Below are positions 34,595 through 45,962 of a stretch of DNA of 64,000 nt, piece after piece. Within the stretch, counting starts at the first letter, position 1. Every line of letters starts with the position of its first letter. The DNA comes from Aralia elata (Eukaryota; Streptophyta; Magnoliopsida; Apiales; Araliaceae): the NCBI GenBank assembly GCA_034770075.1, contig CM068386.1, forward strand, positions 78,593,007 to 78,657,006, in the 5' to 3' direction. The notes beneath the pieces are model-generated. The model did not search any database. It worked only from the letters and a program-made list of their open reading frames with translations, and had not been told where the DNA came from. The translations under genes were made by a program, and so were the position numbers.

Positions 34595-34709
34595 AAACGA
34601 ACCAGAATCACCTGAAAAATAAAATAAAAGAAAAATAAAAGTGAATGATGTTTAACTAAAATTGAATCAATTAAACTGATAATTAAAAATTATAAACACA
34701 AAATTCTCC
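34595..34709 (-). other. Athila-like 5' leader
   Basis: A short AT-rich leader between the primer site and gag. Nothing else was seen. Confidence 0.6.
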
Positions 34710-34728
34710 CCAGAAACGGTGCCAAAAA
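34710..34728 (-). promoter_or_regulatory. primer binding site of the Athila-like element
   Basis: The minus strand reads TGGCACCGTTTCTGGGG two to four bases inside the 5' LTR. It matches the aspartate-tRNA primer site used by Athila elements (TGGCGCCGTTGCCGGGG) with three changes. Confidence 0.75.
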
Positions 34729-34730
34729 CT

Positions 34731-36117
34731 TGTTTGTCTAATTCTATACTAGCAAAAATACGCAAGTATACGCAGTCCACAAGTAATAAAGAGTAAGTAG
34801 AGTATCGTTCCCACGAAGAAAATATGCAATTTATAATAATAAAAATCAATTCTATACTAACTCAATTTAAGTAAACAAGAGATCAATTGTGTGTTGGTGT
34901 GAGAACTTTAATAAAACTAAGTAAATAAATTTCGACAACAGATATTATTGGAAACTTAAGATTACAATTTCACTTATTGCTTCATTTAAATCCATATACT
35001 TCCTGTTAATTTATGATAGATACCTCAGATTGTTAATCAGGAACTCATCATTATCTAAAACCACTTCTCAGTGTATCCTAGACAAATCAACCCAAATCTA
35101 CAAAGGTTAGAATTAAGTTGAACACCCTAAATAACTAATTCACTATATCTCCATGTGAATTATAATTAAAAAGGATTTGAAGCTCAGGTTCCTTAATTAT
35201 CAGATTACATGCGATGTGTAGGTATATCTCTATTCTAAACATAAATTATGAATCCCAAACGTAAGTAGAAAACATAATCACATGCTATTATGATAGATCT
35301 AAATCTATAATCCATCTCTCAATTCATATAGATTATCACGGTAACTACTGGCCAGGTAATTAAGTAATTAAAACAAATCATAATAGACAATCTGAAAATA
35401 CATATCAATAGTTAACCAGGAAGCATATTAGATAAAAACTACACAATAAGATCCATTGCAATCTTAAAAGAGAATTAGTTCATAGCTAAACTGAAATCCA
35501 TAATCCACAAATTAAATAGCATTCAAAATTACAAACTAGGAGATAGAGAAGAGAAATAAAACTCTGATTATAGCCTCCAATCTCTCCTTAGCTCCTCTAA
35601 TGATTTCTATGTGATATCCAATTTGCTTCAAGTCTCCAATTAATTACAAATTAAGATTGAGTCTCTTAATTCATAGATAAATAAAAACTCCTGAAAACTA
35701 GCTATTTATAGCGCCTACTAATCGTCCAAAACCAAATGGAAGAAATAAGTTTGATTACAACTCAAATTCTAATCCAAAACTGCAAAGTCAAACTCTTGTC
35801 TCTAGTCAACTCTCGACCTAGCGCGGCCGCGCTAGGTCCAAACACAAATCCGGTGCGCCCGCGCAGTCCTTCAGTAGAGCCCCAATCTGGCAACCAGCGC
35901 GCGCGCACTGCTTTCCTTCACATTATCGGCGCGGCCGCGTAGCTCTTCAATACTTCTGACTTTGGTTCCTTCAGCACTCAATTTCCATCAACTTTGGTTC
36001 CAAATGCAAAATACCTACACCAACACAAAAAACACATGAAAAATAATTAAAACTCAAGGATTTAAATAATAATGCAGTCAATTGGTATCCAATTAGTAGG
36101 TATGAAACCTACTCATC
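34731..36117 (-). repeat. 5' LTR of the Athila-like element
   Basis: This is the partner of 7097-8484. It holds the TATA box at 35702-35710 (minus) and a GC-palindrome module at 35815-35943 that includes the same perfect 24 bp palindrome (35815-35838). Confidence 0.95.
35815..35943 (-). repeat. GC-palindrome module in Athila-like 5' LTR
   Basis: This is the counterpart of 8181-8309. Here the last motif reads GGCGCGGCCGCG where the other LTR has GGCGCGGCCGTG, a CpG decay difference. Confidence 0.88.
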
Positions 36118-36476
36118 AGCCACCTCATCCTTAGTGGACCATCCCTACTCTCATAGTAATAGAGAAGACTAGGGGACTTTTGAGCTCCGAATCTCTTAAA
36201 ATTAATGTGTTCATACTTTGCTACTTTTACAATTCTGCATATTATTCTTCTACTACTCTACAATATATTTCTGTGACTAGTTTCTAAAACTGTACTAAAT
36301 TCAGAGCTTTAAGTTTTCTTTTAATCTTTGAAAGGGTTTTACAAGAATATTTCGCTATGCTAATTAAGTTAAATTAATCTGTTTAATTATTTGGTAAATT
36401 AATCTTTAAAAAGAAAATTTAAAAGAATCAATTCAACCCCTTTTCTAGATCTCTTTTGTGCCTTTTATGAATAACA
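36118..36476 (+). repeat. copia S 5' LTR, right part
   Basis: It runs from the Athila-like insertion point to AATAACA before a copia primer site. The closing text CAATTCAACCCCTTTTCTAG is typical of copia LTR ends. The left part should lie before 7097. Confidence 0.65.
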
Positions 36477-36478
36477 AG

Positions 36479-36490
36479 TGGTATTAGATC
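36479..36490 (+). promoter_or_regulatory. primer binding site of copia S
   Basis: TGGTATTAGATC is related to the methionine tRNA site TGGTATCAGAGC, with C-to-T-like decay. Confidence 0.65.
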
Positions 36491-36531
36491 TTTGTTCTCA
36501 TTTGAATTAGTTTTACAACTTGAGTAGATTC

Positions 36532-36692
36532 ATGACACTCAATAAAACGAGTTCTAAACTTGATGGTAGAAACAAGCCACCTTTGTACAACGAAGATAAA
36601 TTTGATGATTGGCAGATTCAAATACAAACCTATATGGATGCCATCAATGATGAACTTTTTGATGTTGTGCTGAATGGACTTTTTGTAATAAC
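36532..36692 (+). pseudogene. copia S gag, N-terminal fragment
   Basis: The ATG starts MTLNKTSSKLDGRNKPPLYN and continues EDKFDDWQIQIQTYMDAIND, the usual start of a copia gag of the UBN2 type. It is cut after DVVLNGLF by the LTR of chromovirus G2 at 36693. The rest lies beyond the window. It is a different copia family from A, B and C. Confidence 0.85.
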
Positions 36693-37425
36693 TGTAACGA
36701 TCGAAAATTTTGGATTTTCTTGTAACTCGAGTTATGTATGAATAAAATGAATTTTTATTTTTATTTTTATTATTCTGTGTTACGTGCTTAGAGTTGTGTT
36801 GCAGCCTAGAAAATGTGTATGTGTTAAATTTTATGTGTTGTTGGAGTGAATAAATCGATTTTTATTTTTTTCGTCTTTTTTGATTTCTAATAATTTATTT
36901 AAGTCTGTGTATGCGAAGAAATAATTTTTCCAAGCGGCGGGAATTTTATTTGAGCTGCCTTGCAATTTAATCCATATCTGAAATGAATAATATGGGTGTT
37001 CCGAATAAATGGACAAATCCCATAATGATTATTTTTATGCGTCCCAATAATTTATGGGAGTACCCATTTTAATTTTGGGTAGAGTTATTTACAAAATTTG
37101 GTACAAAAGTGGGAGTATTCGGGTATATCTATCTGTATGTCCGAATTAATTGGAGAGGCAATTAAGCCTCAACCAATCAGGAAAGGGCATTAATTGAAGT
37201 AACCAATCAGATGAGCGCAATAGACAGTCACAATACACCAAACATTGGAAAGCAAATAATGGCAAATATCCTCCTCAATATTGATTCCAAGAAGCTCGGG
37301 TTAGCAAATTTGCTCTCCCAATTCATTCCCCATCCTCCCGAAGCCACCTTATCCTCCTATCCATTCCTTCCTCTTCTCATTCAAACCATCAACTCATTTT
37401 CCATTGCTAAGCAAGGAGTGTTTTG

Positions 37426-37562
37426 CAGAAGAGAGAATGAGAGAGTAACATAGAGAGAGAAGTAAACAGAAGATAAAAAAGAAGAAGTGTTCGACAAGAA
37501 GAAGAAAAGCAAGGAAGGAGGAGAAGGGAGAGAAGAGCAGCAGGAGGAAGGAGAGGAGCACT
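37426..37562 (+). repeat. purine-rich GA tract in G2 LTR
   Basis: A long stretch of almost only A and G (GAGAGAATGAGAGAGTAACA and on through AGGAGGAAGGAGAGGAGCAC). It is likely part of the transcribed leader of the LTR, as GA-rich 5' regions often are. No coding sense was seen. Confidence 0.75.
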
Positions 37563-38214
37563 CTAGCAAACATCTCAACCTACACGAAGCTAGTAACAAA
37601 AAGGTAATCAAACCACAACCCATTTCTTCTCCATTGAAGCTTTCATGAGTTTTATAAACTTACATGCTTGCGGGTTGGATTTTGTTAAATATTGTTATTG
37701 TTAGCTGTGTTGAATCTATCATGGAGGTTATTAAGAAGCTATATAAACCATTAACACCCTCAAAGTGGAACAAAAACAAGGAAAGATTCGAACCAAAGCA
37801 TAAGGAGGAAGATAATGGACATTTTTGGACTTTTGGACCTTCGGACTATTTAGAGGACTGTAAAGCCTTGATGGTGTAATTATTTTGATTGTTTGTTGTT
37901 GTAAATTGTACTTCCATGAGTTATGAAGATAACCTAGTTAGAATGAACCAAAAAGATGCTAAAATGAAGTTGTAGTGAAGGTTTTAGTGAAATGTATTGT
38001 GACTGCGAAAAATAGAGTATCAATGTTGTGCTTTGGGTTAGGATTTGGTTGTGTTAGTGTTTATGGGTCATCCTGCATTTTTGATATGTTGTAGCCTCGT
38101 GTTTTAGGAATCCATAGAGTCCGTAATGGACCAGATTGATGGAGTATAGAGGGAGATATGGAGGCTGGAGCGGGCGAAGGTCTGACACTTAGAGTTTCTA
38201 CAGGAACTGCAAAA

Positions 38215-38560
38215 CTGCTACTGCATGGCGCTGTCCATGCCTGGACCGGGTTGGGTCAGGCCGGATAGGGTCGGGTCGCGTCTGGATTGGGTCGGGTCGG
38301 GTCAGATCGTACCTAGTGGATTTTTCTCGCGAGTCCAAAACTTATAATTTTGTACAAAATGATTTGAGATGCTTATTAATTGTACCCTATTAATCGTTAA
38401 AGAATTAGTTAATTATAAAGCATAAATCATTAACCGAATTACAATTCCCGTTTGGCTTTTAGGAGGCGCTGCCCCGTTACACCCCCGCCAGCTCACTGGC
38501 GAGCTGGGCAGCCGCTCGCTCACCGGGGAGCAAGACCCCCGACTGGGTAGTCGTAGTGGC
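38215..38560 (+). repeat. GC-rich repeats and inverted repeats in G2 LTR
   Basis: The stretch 38240-38310 repeats GGGTCGGGT or GGGTTGGGTC. At 38480-38510, CCAGCTC and GAGCTGG form a perfect 7 bp stem with a six-base loop, overlapping GCGAG and CTCGC arms. It is the GC-rich block of this LTR, comparable in position with 2989-3196 in G1 but of different sequence. Confidence 0.7.
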
Positions 38561-38694
38561 AATCAATGTATTTTAGTGATTTGATGACTGTATTGAACCT
38601 AGTCCTTATGTGATTAATATTTATGACAATTTTAATGAACTATGTTGGATATTTTTTGACGGACGATTAACGTCAAGTTATTAATGCACGTACA

Positions 38695-38990
38695 AGGCAA
38701 GTTTCCTAACTCATACAACTCCTATTTATTGTGCGAGTTTCCTTAAACCTTACTCAATTTATTTATTGGGCAAGTTTTAAATTCTTGTTTAATTTGATAT
38801 TGAACAAGTATTCTATATTAATACAAGTTCTCTAAATTCACTCAAGTTATGTATTGATTACAATTATTGCGATATTGAGCTAGTTTTCTAAACTTCCATA
38901 ATTTATTTCATTGTGGGAGTACTCTTATGATTATTCAAATTATTTGACATTCGTTCAAGTTATCTACCTATGTTATAATGCATGTTGTTG
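38695..38990 (+). repeat. degenerate CAAGTT-rich repeats in G2 LTR
   Basis: Diverged units around GGCAAGTTTCCTAACTCA recur, for example at 38696, 38737, 38770, 38812 and 38824. The block parallels 3548-3770 of G1. Confidence 0.55.
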
Positions 38991-39893
38991 AACCTTAAAG
39001 TTCTTTATTCCATCAACAATTTAAAAGCTATGTCAAAGCTAATTGCTTCGGCTAGACACATATTGATTTGTTTATTGAAGTGAGGTTAAGTCCTCAAACT
39101 ATTATTATTGTTAAGTAAAACTATCCGATAAAATTGTTTTGGTTCAGATTCCCATGTAAAGCTGAGAAAAACAACCCTCATAGTAGGGGAAATTATTTAA
39201 AAGTCGGGAAACCGACATGCGCGTAAATAGTAAGTGAGGCTTATGCATAACGCCAGGTACCTTAGGCTGATCACCTATTGTACCAGTTTTGTGGATTATC
39301 AGATTAATTTTCAGTAATTCTAGATAGAGTTCAGTGCCTTGGTGCTCACTCAGTATTGATTAGCCCATTTCTTTGGGAAACTTTAAAATCTTTGAATACT
39401 TCAGAAATCCTTCGGTCCATAGAAACCACTATAACGGTGATAAAAGAAGTTGTTTATTTCCTTGAGTTAGCTAAATTTTTTACTCCTGTGAGCTATAAAG
39501 TCATCCATGTGATTATTCACTGTTATTATACTTGCGGGGCAAATTTGTTGCTCACCCTTACGTTATTTAAAACATTTCAGTTAGTGCGGCACATGGCAAG
39601 AGCTCAGGAAAAGATAAGGAAAAGGAGAAAACTACTGATTAGTTGTATTTTGTTGTTCTAGAATTACCGTTTGTATTAAGACTTATTAATTACCGTTTGT
39701 ATTAAGACATATTTACCATTATATATTATGTTATATTTTGCAGTAGTCTTGGTTTCGAGACTTGGGACAGGATTATTTATGTTATATCAATGTAAATATT
39801 CCTTTATTCTGCTATAAGTTATCGATTGTATCATTCTTGTATGAGATAGTGATAAACCAGGTCTGTGGCTCAGGTGTTGGGGGCGTCACAGGT

Positions 39894-39906
39894 TGGTATC
39901 AAAGCC
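39894..39906 (+). promoter_or_regulatory. primer binding site of chromovirus G2
   Basis: TGGTATCAAAGCC three bases after the LTR matches the methionine tRNA type with one change. Confidence 0.8.
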
Positions 39907-40123
39907 TTAGGTTATAAACCTTTAAAGAGAGGTCTTTAGGCTATAACCTTAGGACGTGTATAGAGAATAAGAGTAGACAAAACTCCTGTAGAGTTTTACG
40001 TGATGAAGATTTGTCTTACAAAGTCTGTAGTGTTATGAAATATATCTTTATTCCAGGCAATGAACTTATATTTTGTTGAAGGATACTAATAGAAGTTTGC
40101 TTGTTTGTGGTTGTTCTTGTAGG

Positions 40124-40876
40124 ATGTTAAACACAGGAGAACCTAGTAGAGTCACAGAGGAGGAGCCACGTGACATCCATGTGGTGTCTGAGACACTCTT
40201 AGTGGTTGAGCCTACTCTAGCTACTGTCCCAGCTGAGTAGGAACCCGAGTTGGAGTCTCACTTGGAGGAGGTGCCCCCTGTTGACACCTCATTTTTGATT
40301 GAGATGTTGGAAGAACGTACCGACCGCATTCTCGATCAAGCAAATAGGATCCATGAGTTGGAGAGTGAAGGCCAAGAGCAACGGGCCAGGATTCAGGGAC
40401 TAGAAGGCGAGGTCCAGGAGGGTAAGAACCGGATCCAGGAATTAGAGACGGATGTGCAAGGGCAGCTAGGGGCCTCCACATAATTGGCAGTCATGCTGCA
40501 TCACCTCTTGGCGAGGAATGCAGAATTGGCGGGAAAGCTAGAGCAGTCAGAGCATCGGGGAGTTAATTTACAAATGGATAATGAGATCCTGAAGAACCAG
40601 TTAGGTAGGGAGGTGGCAAACTGTGTCCGGGTCAAGGAACAATAGGATGATGCCGTAGAACGAGTTGACGACCTGGAGGGTGAAGTGAGGAGGGGTAAGA
40701 GAAAGATGAACCGGATGGGATATGCTTTCCACTCGGCAATGGGCAGGTGGATAGATGGTGTATACCACTACGCAGCTGAAGAGGGACAGACTTGTCACAC
40801 CCTGAGTCGAGACTTGATGATCCATATGGGTCATAGGGAGTATGGCAGCGCTGTGGAGCGCGGTATGCTCGGATAG
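40124..40876 (+). pseudogene. G2 extra ORF before gag, coiled-coil protein
   Basis: One reading frame of about 250 codons (ATG at 40124, MLNTGEPSRVTEEEPR) lies between the primer site and gag. Three in-frame stops break it, near 40238, 40481 and 40646. Codons about 50-190 are heptad-patterned and strongly charged (IHELESEGQEQRARIQGLEG, then GKNRIQELETDVQG), so a long coiled coil is predicted. The C-terminal 60 codons (RMGYAFHSAMGRWIDGVYHY) look globular. I recognise no named domain. The ATG directly follows CTTGTAGG, which resembles a splice acceptor. Most chromoviruses have no ORF here. Confidence 0.65.
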
Positions 40877-41207
40877 GTTGCTTAACTTATGTGCCTAGCT
40901 GTATATAATCTTGTATATGTTAATCCCAACATTTTTCTACATGTATGGGATAGTATTGTAAGACAGTAAATTTTGTGCATATCTAAGGGGAGTATGTCGG
41001 TGAACCCCTCACCATTTTGTTGTATCAAGAAACGTTTGATGACATCTATAGTAGTACGCTATAGCATGGTCATGTATGTTGTAACAGCTGGTAGCACTGA
41101 ATGCAATTATCATTACTATATATGTTGTCTACTTGTAGTACTCATGATAGATATTCCTCCTAGTATGATGAAATGATGACATTAAGCTTTCTTACGTTAA
41201 GCAGAGA
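40877..41207 (+). other. G2 spacer between extra ORF and gag
   Basis: No coding region. It ends with TTCTTACGTTAAGCAG just before the gag ATG, which resembles a splice acceptor. Confidence 0.5.
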
Positions 41208-43047
41208 ATGCCGCCCAGACGTAACATACCAGCCCAACCAACCCCCGAAGGATTGGTTAATAATGGAGGAGGTCTGGCGGACCCCATGCAGCGGTTAGCG
41301 GATATACTGGAGAGAATGGCCCAAGGGAAAAATACGGGACCCATGGATCCCCATCCCCCAACAGCACCCATAACAAATTTCAAAGACTTCAAGAGCATAG
41401 GACCCCTAGAGTTCAAGGGATCGACCGATTTGATTGAAGCCCAGTCTTGGGTGAAGGAAATAGAGAAGGCTTTCATCATCGCACGCGTGGGGGATGACCG
41501 AAAAATGGCATTCGCCACCTATATGATGAAAGGAGAAGCAAATTATTGGTGGGAGGCTAACCAACAATGAGCAGGCGAAGGAGTGATACCGTGGGACAAG
41601 TTCAAGGAATTATTTTTTGAGAATTATTTCCTAAAGAGCATGGAAAAGCAAATGGTGGTGAAATTCCTAGAGCTAAAGCAGGGAGACATGACGGTGGCTC
41701 AGTACGCCGCCAAATTCAATGAACTTACACGTTTTGTACCGTTTCAAGTAAGTACTAAAGAGCTAAAAACGCAAAGGTTCGAACAAGGGCTGAAACCGTG
41801 GTTGTATAACAAGGTAGCCGTTCTCCAGATCGAGACTTTTGTTGCGCTGCTGGAAAAAGCCATCATTGCCGAAGGAGGGATTGAAGCCCTGAATCAACAC
41901 GAAAAGAATAAGAAGAGTGGAAGAGACTACTGTGGAGGTGGCAGTAGCGGTGGAAGCAATTCAGGAAAGAGAAAATAGGACGGCGGTAACAACAATAGTA
42001 ACAAAACCAACACATATCAGACGGGGAATAATCAGGGAGGATTTAAGAAGAAGATTGAGGCGTGTTTGAAATGTGGGAAAATTCACATGAGAGAGTGCTT
42101 GAAGGGACATAGAGTCTACTACAACTGCAACCAGGAAGGTCATATGGCACCACATTGCCCAAACCCAAGAAAGACCGATGGATGTTACTCTTGTGGATCA
42201 ATCGGGCATTAGATCAAAGGCTACCCAAAAAGAGGCAGCAGTGGTGGGAGCGACAACCAAGGAGGAGGCAGCAAACTGATGATTGGAGGTCCGACTCCGC
42301 CGAACCGCACCCCTTCCCGAACATTCAACATGACCGTTCGGGATGCAGTGATTGCTAAGGACGTGGTATCAGGTATTATCCTAATCAATAATATAAATGC
42401 CTGTGTATTATTTGATTCGGGTGCGACCTGTTCTTCTGTGTCTGAAAATTTTGCTAAACAATTAAATTTACCCCAAGAACGGTTAGGAAAGCCTTTGAAC
42501 ATAAAAATTGCTAACGAAGAGGTAATCCCCATAGAGTGCGTATACCGTAAATGGTATGCTAAAATTAGGGGTCATAACCTAAATGTAGAATTGATCCCGA
42601 TTAAATTAGGAGAGTTCGATGTGATATTGGGAATGGATTTGTTGTACAATCATGCGGCGATTATTGACTGTCAGAAGAAAAGTGTGAGCCTTCGGACCCT
42701 AAACTGGTCGAGGGTAGTGTTTAATGGCAGCACATCGTTGAGAAGTTCTTGTCGTCTTATGACGATGCAGGCTCGGAAGTTGTTAAAGAAAGGATGTGTA
42801 GGCTATTTAGCCTATATTTTAGATACGAAGAAAGAAGGTGTGGAAATTAAAAATATACCGGTAGTAAGAGAGTTTCCAGATGTGTTTCCAAGCGATTTAC
42901 CCAGTCTTCCGCCAGACAGGGAAATTGAATTTGCGATAGACTTAGTGCCGAGGACTGCACCAATTTTGAAGGCTCCGTATCGTATGGTGCCAGTAGAGAT
43001 GAAGGAAGTGTTGATATAACTTCAAGAACTGCTAGACAATGGGTATA
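41208..43047 (+). pseudogene. chromovirus G2 gag-protease
   Basis: One frame runs from the ATG at 41208 (MPPRRNIPAQPTPEGLVNNG) to the copia B insertion. Gag shows FKDFKSIGPLEFKGSTDLIE, WVKEIEKAF and YMMKGEANYWWEA. Two zinc knuckle regions follow (YYNCNQEGHMAPHC and CYSCGSIGH). The protease core is LFDSGATCSSVSENFA, followed by ILGMDLLYNHAAIIDC. After that comes the RT approach region FPDVFPSDLPSLPPDREIEF. In-frame stops occur at 41568, 41976, about 42210 and 43017. RT onward must lie beyond the window. The style fits Tekay-clade chromoviruses. Confidence 0.9.
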
Positions 43048-43150
43048 TTAAAGTAGTATGCACACAAGCCAATCACATTTGATATGATGTAGCATATACT
43101 TTGTAATCTTATTCGGTTATTAAAGGCATTTTACATTATCTACATGGTGT
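43048..43150 (+). repeat. copia B 5' LTR, left part
   Basis: It starts AAAGTAGTATGCACACAAGC after a two-base end (TT in place of TG) and stops at ACATGGTGT. The final TGT is one copy of the CACTA target duplication. Confidence 0.9.
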
Positions 43151-43565
43151 CACTACAAAAAAAAGGTCTAATTCCGACGGAACATTCCGTCGGAAATAGT
43201 CCTATTCCGTCGATCTTACACTATTTCCGACGGAATATTCCGTCGGAAATTCGGTCGAAAATAAAGCCCTCGGAAATAAGTCCGTCGCAACTTCCGTCGG
43301 TATAACAATATTTCTGACGAATTAGTTCCGACGCAACCTCCGTCAGAAATAAGCCTTTTTCGACGGAATATAGTCCATCGAAAATAATTCCGTCGGTGAT
43401 AAAACGCCACGTGACACTCCTGGGTCGTTTTATTATTTAGCTAATATCGACGGAATTACCGTCGGAAATAATATATTTCCATCGGAAATAAGTATTTTTT
43501 GAAATAAATTTTAATGTTTAAGTCCGACGGAATTTCCATCGGAAATACCTTATTCCGTCGGAAAT
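43151..43565. repeat. CACTA left end and subterminal repeats
   Basis: The terminal CACTA is followed by many direct and inverted copies of TTCCGTCGGAAAT or ATTCCGACGGA. In En/Spm elements such repeats bind the TnpA protein and bring the ends together. Confidence 0.9.
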
Positions 43566-43899
43566 ACCCTTTTTTTTAAAACAATTTTTTTGCTTTTTAA
43601 ATTTCCAGGTTTTTAAACCCCATTTTTGTACCTATAACCTGCTTTATCCCAACAATACATATATTACAACACCAATAGCTGCTTCTAAGAACAACGTATA
43701 TCAAAATCAACTTATAACGTTAAAAACTCTAAAAAATAACTCATTATGTCCCGAAATACATTCAAAACTAAAGAATATTACATTGATTTACAAAGAATCA
43801 AACTAAACTTTACAATATATGAGTTACAAAATATTTAAGTAAGTTCTAAATACAAAACACCTAAACAAACTAAACTATATATATAACATGGGCGTATGA

Positions 43900-45893
43900 C
43901 TATGGTGTATGCAAATCAACATCAGCATGACCTCCGTCGTCGTCACTGTCGCCATCGCCATCGCCATCGCCATCGCCATCGCCATCGCCATCGCCATCGC
44001 CATCGCCACACTGTTGATACAATTAAAAATATAACGCATTAGTCCGTATGAAAGTATTATTTGAATAACATGTAAATTAAATAATTAAAAGTAAATATAA
44101 TATACCTGGGTAGGCGGGGGCTGCTGACTCCCAATCGGGCCAAAAGCCTCCGATAGTAATGTAACCACCAACCGGAGCACCTCATCGCGTATCGCGATGA
44201 ACTGCTCCTGTGGGATACCCGTACTATCGACGGTGGCCCCTGCTGCAATATCCTGGACGAGCTGGTGAAGGCGAGCTCGACTGGGCAACTCCTGACGACG
44301 GATGACCGGATCCGTACGGAACGTCTCCGACACCGCCGCCATAACCCTCTGGAAAATCTCGTCGTCCAAGCCAGCGCCGGTATGAGATGGTCCGACAGAA
44401 GCTCTCGGGCGCTGACGCTGGCTAGAGCCTGCGCAAATAAATATATCATTACTACTAATATATGCAGTTACTTAATCTTAACTTATTAGAAAAAATATTA
44501 CCTCCAGGTAATGTATACGCTGGTATCCTCGGCAATCCCAGCACTCGATATCTGCTGGTACTGCTAGTAGGGGGATCCTGAGACGCGACCCATAGTGCCA
44601 GCTCCTCATCCCGAGATAATTCAATCTCGGGCCGAGGAACGGTAGAATCTAACATCTCAGAGTCCCTCCTAGCAGCCTGCAACTCAGCTACACGCTGGTC
44701 CTGACTAGCCTGAAATTGGTCCTGTAATTTTTGGCTTATACGTAAGTTAATTATATCATTTTATAAACTAACTAATATTAAATATTACGTAAAATTACGA
44801 TTACACTTACCCATATAGCTAATGCTGCGGGAGACATAGTAGAGTCCTTTGGCGTGTGGGCTCTATCCCAGAACTCTAACATAGAAGGAGGTCGGCCTAA
44901 GCTCTGTCGCATGGCCTAATAAATACATTCATAAAGGAGTTATAAAGTTTACTTGTGACAAATGAGTTACTAAACAACTAAGTATATGACACTTACCGAT
45001 TTCGCCTCCTCAAAAGACTGCGAGCCAGTAGTGTGTACCACTCGGAGCTGACGACGGTTCTTCTTTGCCTGCTCTGACTTCTTCTTGAAGTCGTCAGCAT
45101 CCCAGTGCGTACACATAGCCTCCCACACTGCATCAGAGACTATGCGGGGCTGGTTATCTCTAAGCGTGGTCCCGGGCTGGTCATCAATTGCCCGGGCTGC
45201 CCTCTGTCGCATCTCATACAGCCAGCCGGCGTAGTTCTTGGCGATGTGTGCAATAACAACATCATCGCCGGCTGCCTGAGAGATGCCCTCATCATATCTA
45301 AAATATCTCTATAATAAAAGTTTAAAAGTTAGGAACCATTAAATTATTGGGCAACAACTATGTACGTATAAGAAAATTAACTTACGTGAAACTCCCGCAA
45401 GATAGTGACCATAAACGCGGGATCGTAAAGGCTGTACTGGCTGAAGCGCATACACCCAGTCGGGAGGTGCGTCAGGCAGATAGCGTGTATGGTCGCCTTA
45501 GCGACCGGGTCTAGTATACTACAGTAAAAACAATTGAATATTGTTACTTTAAATGTTTAATGCAACAAATTATATAAACTTAACTCTTAATTTTTAAGTC
45601 ATAGTAGAATACTTACTGGGAAGAGCCGACATCCACTCGAACTACATGTGGAACTGCCGGTGGACGACCGAAGAGACCGAGGTTAGTCTGCCGGTCTCGT
45701 CGACGACGAGCATCTGTAATTATATTATAAAACTTTAGTCAAAATACATAAACTAATTTATATTGAGATATATTATACGTTAACACGAATCAAACCACTT
45801 ACTAGCTCCTGAAGACGAGCCTCCAGCCTGGCTCGCGTCTCCGGATCCTGATCGCCCCCCGCCGCGACGACCGCCACCGCTATTTCTAGCCAT
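43900..45893 (-). CDS. CACTA TnpA-like protein (Transposase_24 type), eight exons
   Basis: Eight exons on the minus strand are 45893-45803, 45713-45617, 45518-45386, 45308-44997, 44915-44811, 44721-44502, 44428-44106 and 44010-43900. All introns are GT-AG, and the frame stays open for about 463 residues. The start MARNSGGGRRGGGRSG is basic and glycine-rich. Exons 3-5 hold the plant En/Spm transposase domain (LDPVAKATIHAICLTHLPTG, YAGWLYEMRQRAAR, MRQSLGRPPSMLEFWDRAHT). Exon 6 begins DQFQASQDQRVAELQAARRD, a probable coiled coil. The last exon ends in nine Asp-Gly repeats and an acidic tail. Such proteins bind subterminal repeats and assist the transposase. I assembled the exons by hand, so the alternative splicing known in En/Spm is not excluded. 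Confidence 0.85.
43951..44004 (+). repeat. (GCCATC)9 coding hexamer repeat
   Basis: Nine perfect hexamers lie in the last TnpA-like exon, encoding Asp-Gly repeats on the minus strand. The perfect repeat suggests recent expansion. Confidence 0.95.
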
Positions 45894-45962
45894 AAATATT
45901 CTACTGAAATAACGGAAATATAATATATTATTACTATTTAAATCTAATATATTAATATTAAA

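Larger units (their letters stand above)
7097..36117 (-). mobile_element. Athila-like Ty3/gypsy element with nested insertions
   Basis: The element is complete from LTR to LTR on the minus strand. The 5' LTR is at 34731-36117 and the 3' LTR at 7097-8484. The order along the minus strand is 5' LTR, primer site, gag, protease, RT/RNase H, integrase, an extra ORF in the env position, polypurine tract and 3' LTR. Flanks are ACCAC before 7097 and GCCAC after 36117, which fits a 5 bp target duplication with one change. Removing the solo LTR (32082-34408) and copia A (14570-29812) together with one copy of each target duplication leaves an element of about 11.4 kb. It interrupts the LTR of copia S. 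Confidence 0.9.
36693..39890 (+). mobile_element. 5' LTR of chromovirus G2 (3.2 kb)
   Basis: It starts TGTAACGATCG and ends GGCGTCACA next to a primer site. At 3198 bp it is very long. It contains a purine-rich tract (37426-37562), GGGTCGGGT-type repeats (38240-38310), a GC-rich inverted-repeat part (38460-38560) and CAAG-rich degenerate repeats (38695-38990). The left flank is ATAAC, and the partner duplication lies outside the window. Confidence 0.88.

Noticed and set aside
43151..43565. Regular TTCCGTCGGAAAT repeats considered as a CRISPR-like or satellite array
   Set aside because: Copies are in both orientations with irregular spacing, next to a CACTA terminus and mirrored at the other end, so they are subterminal repeats.
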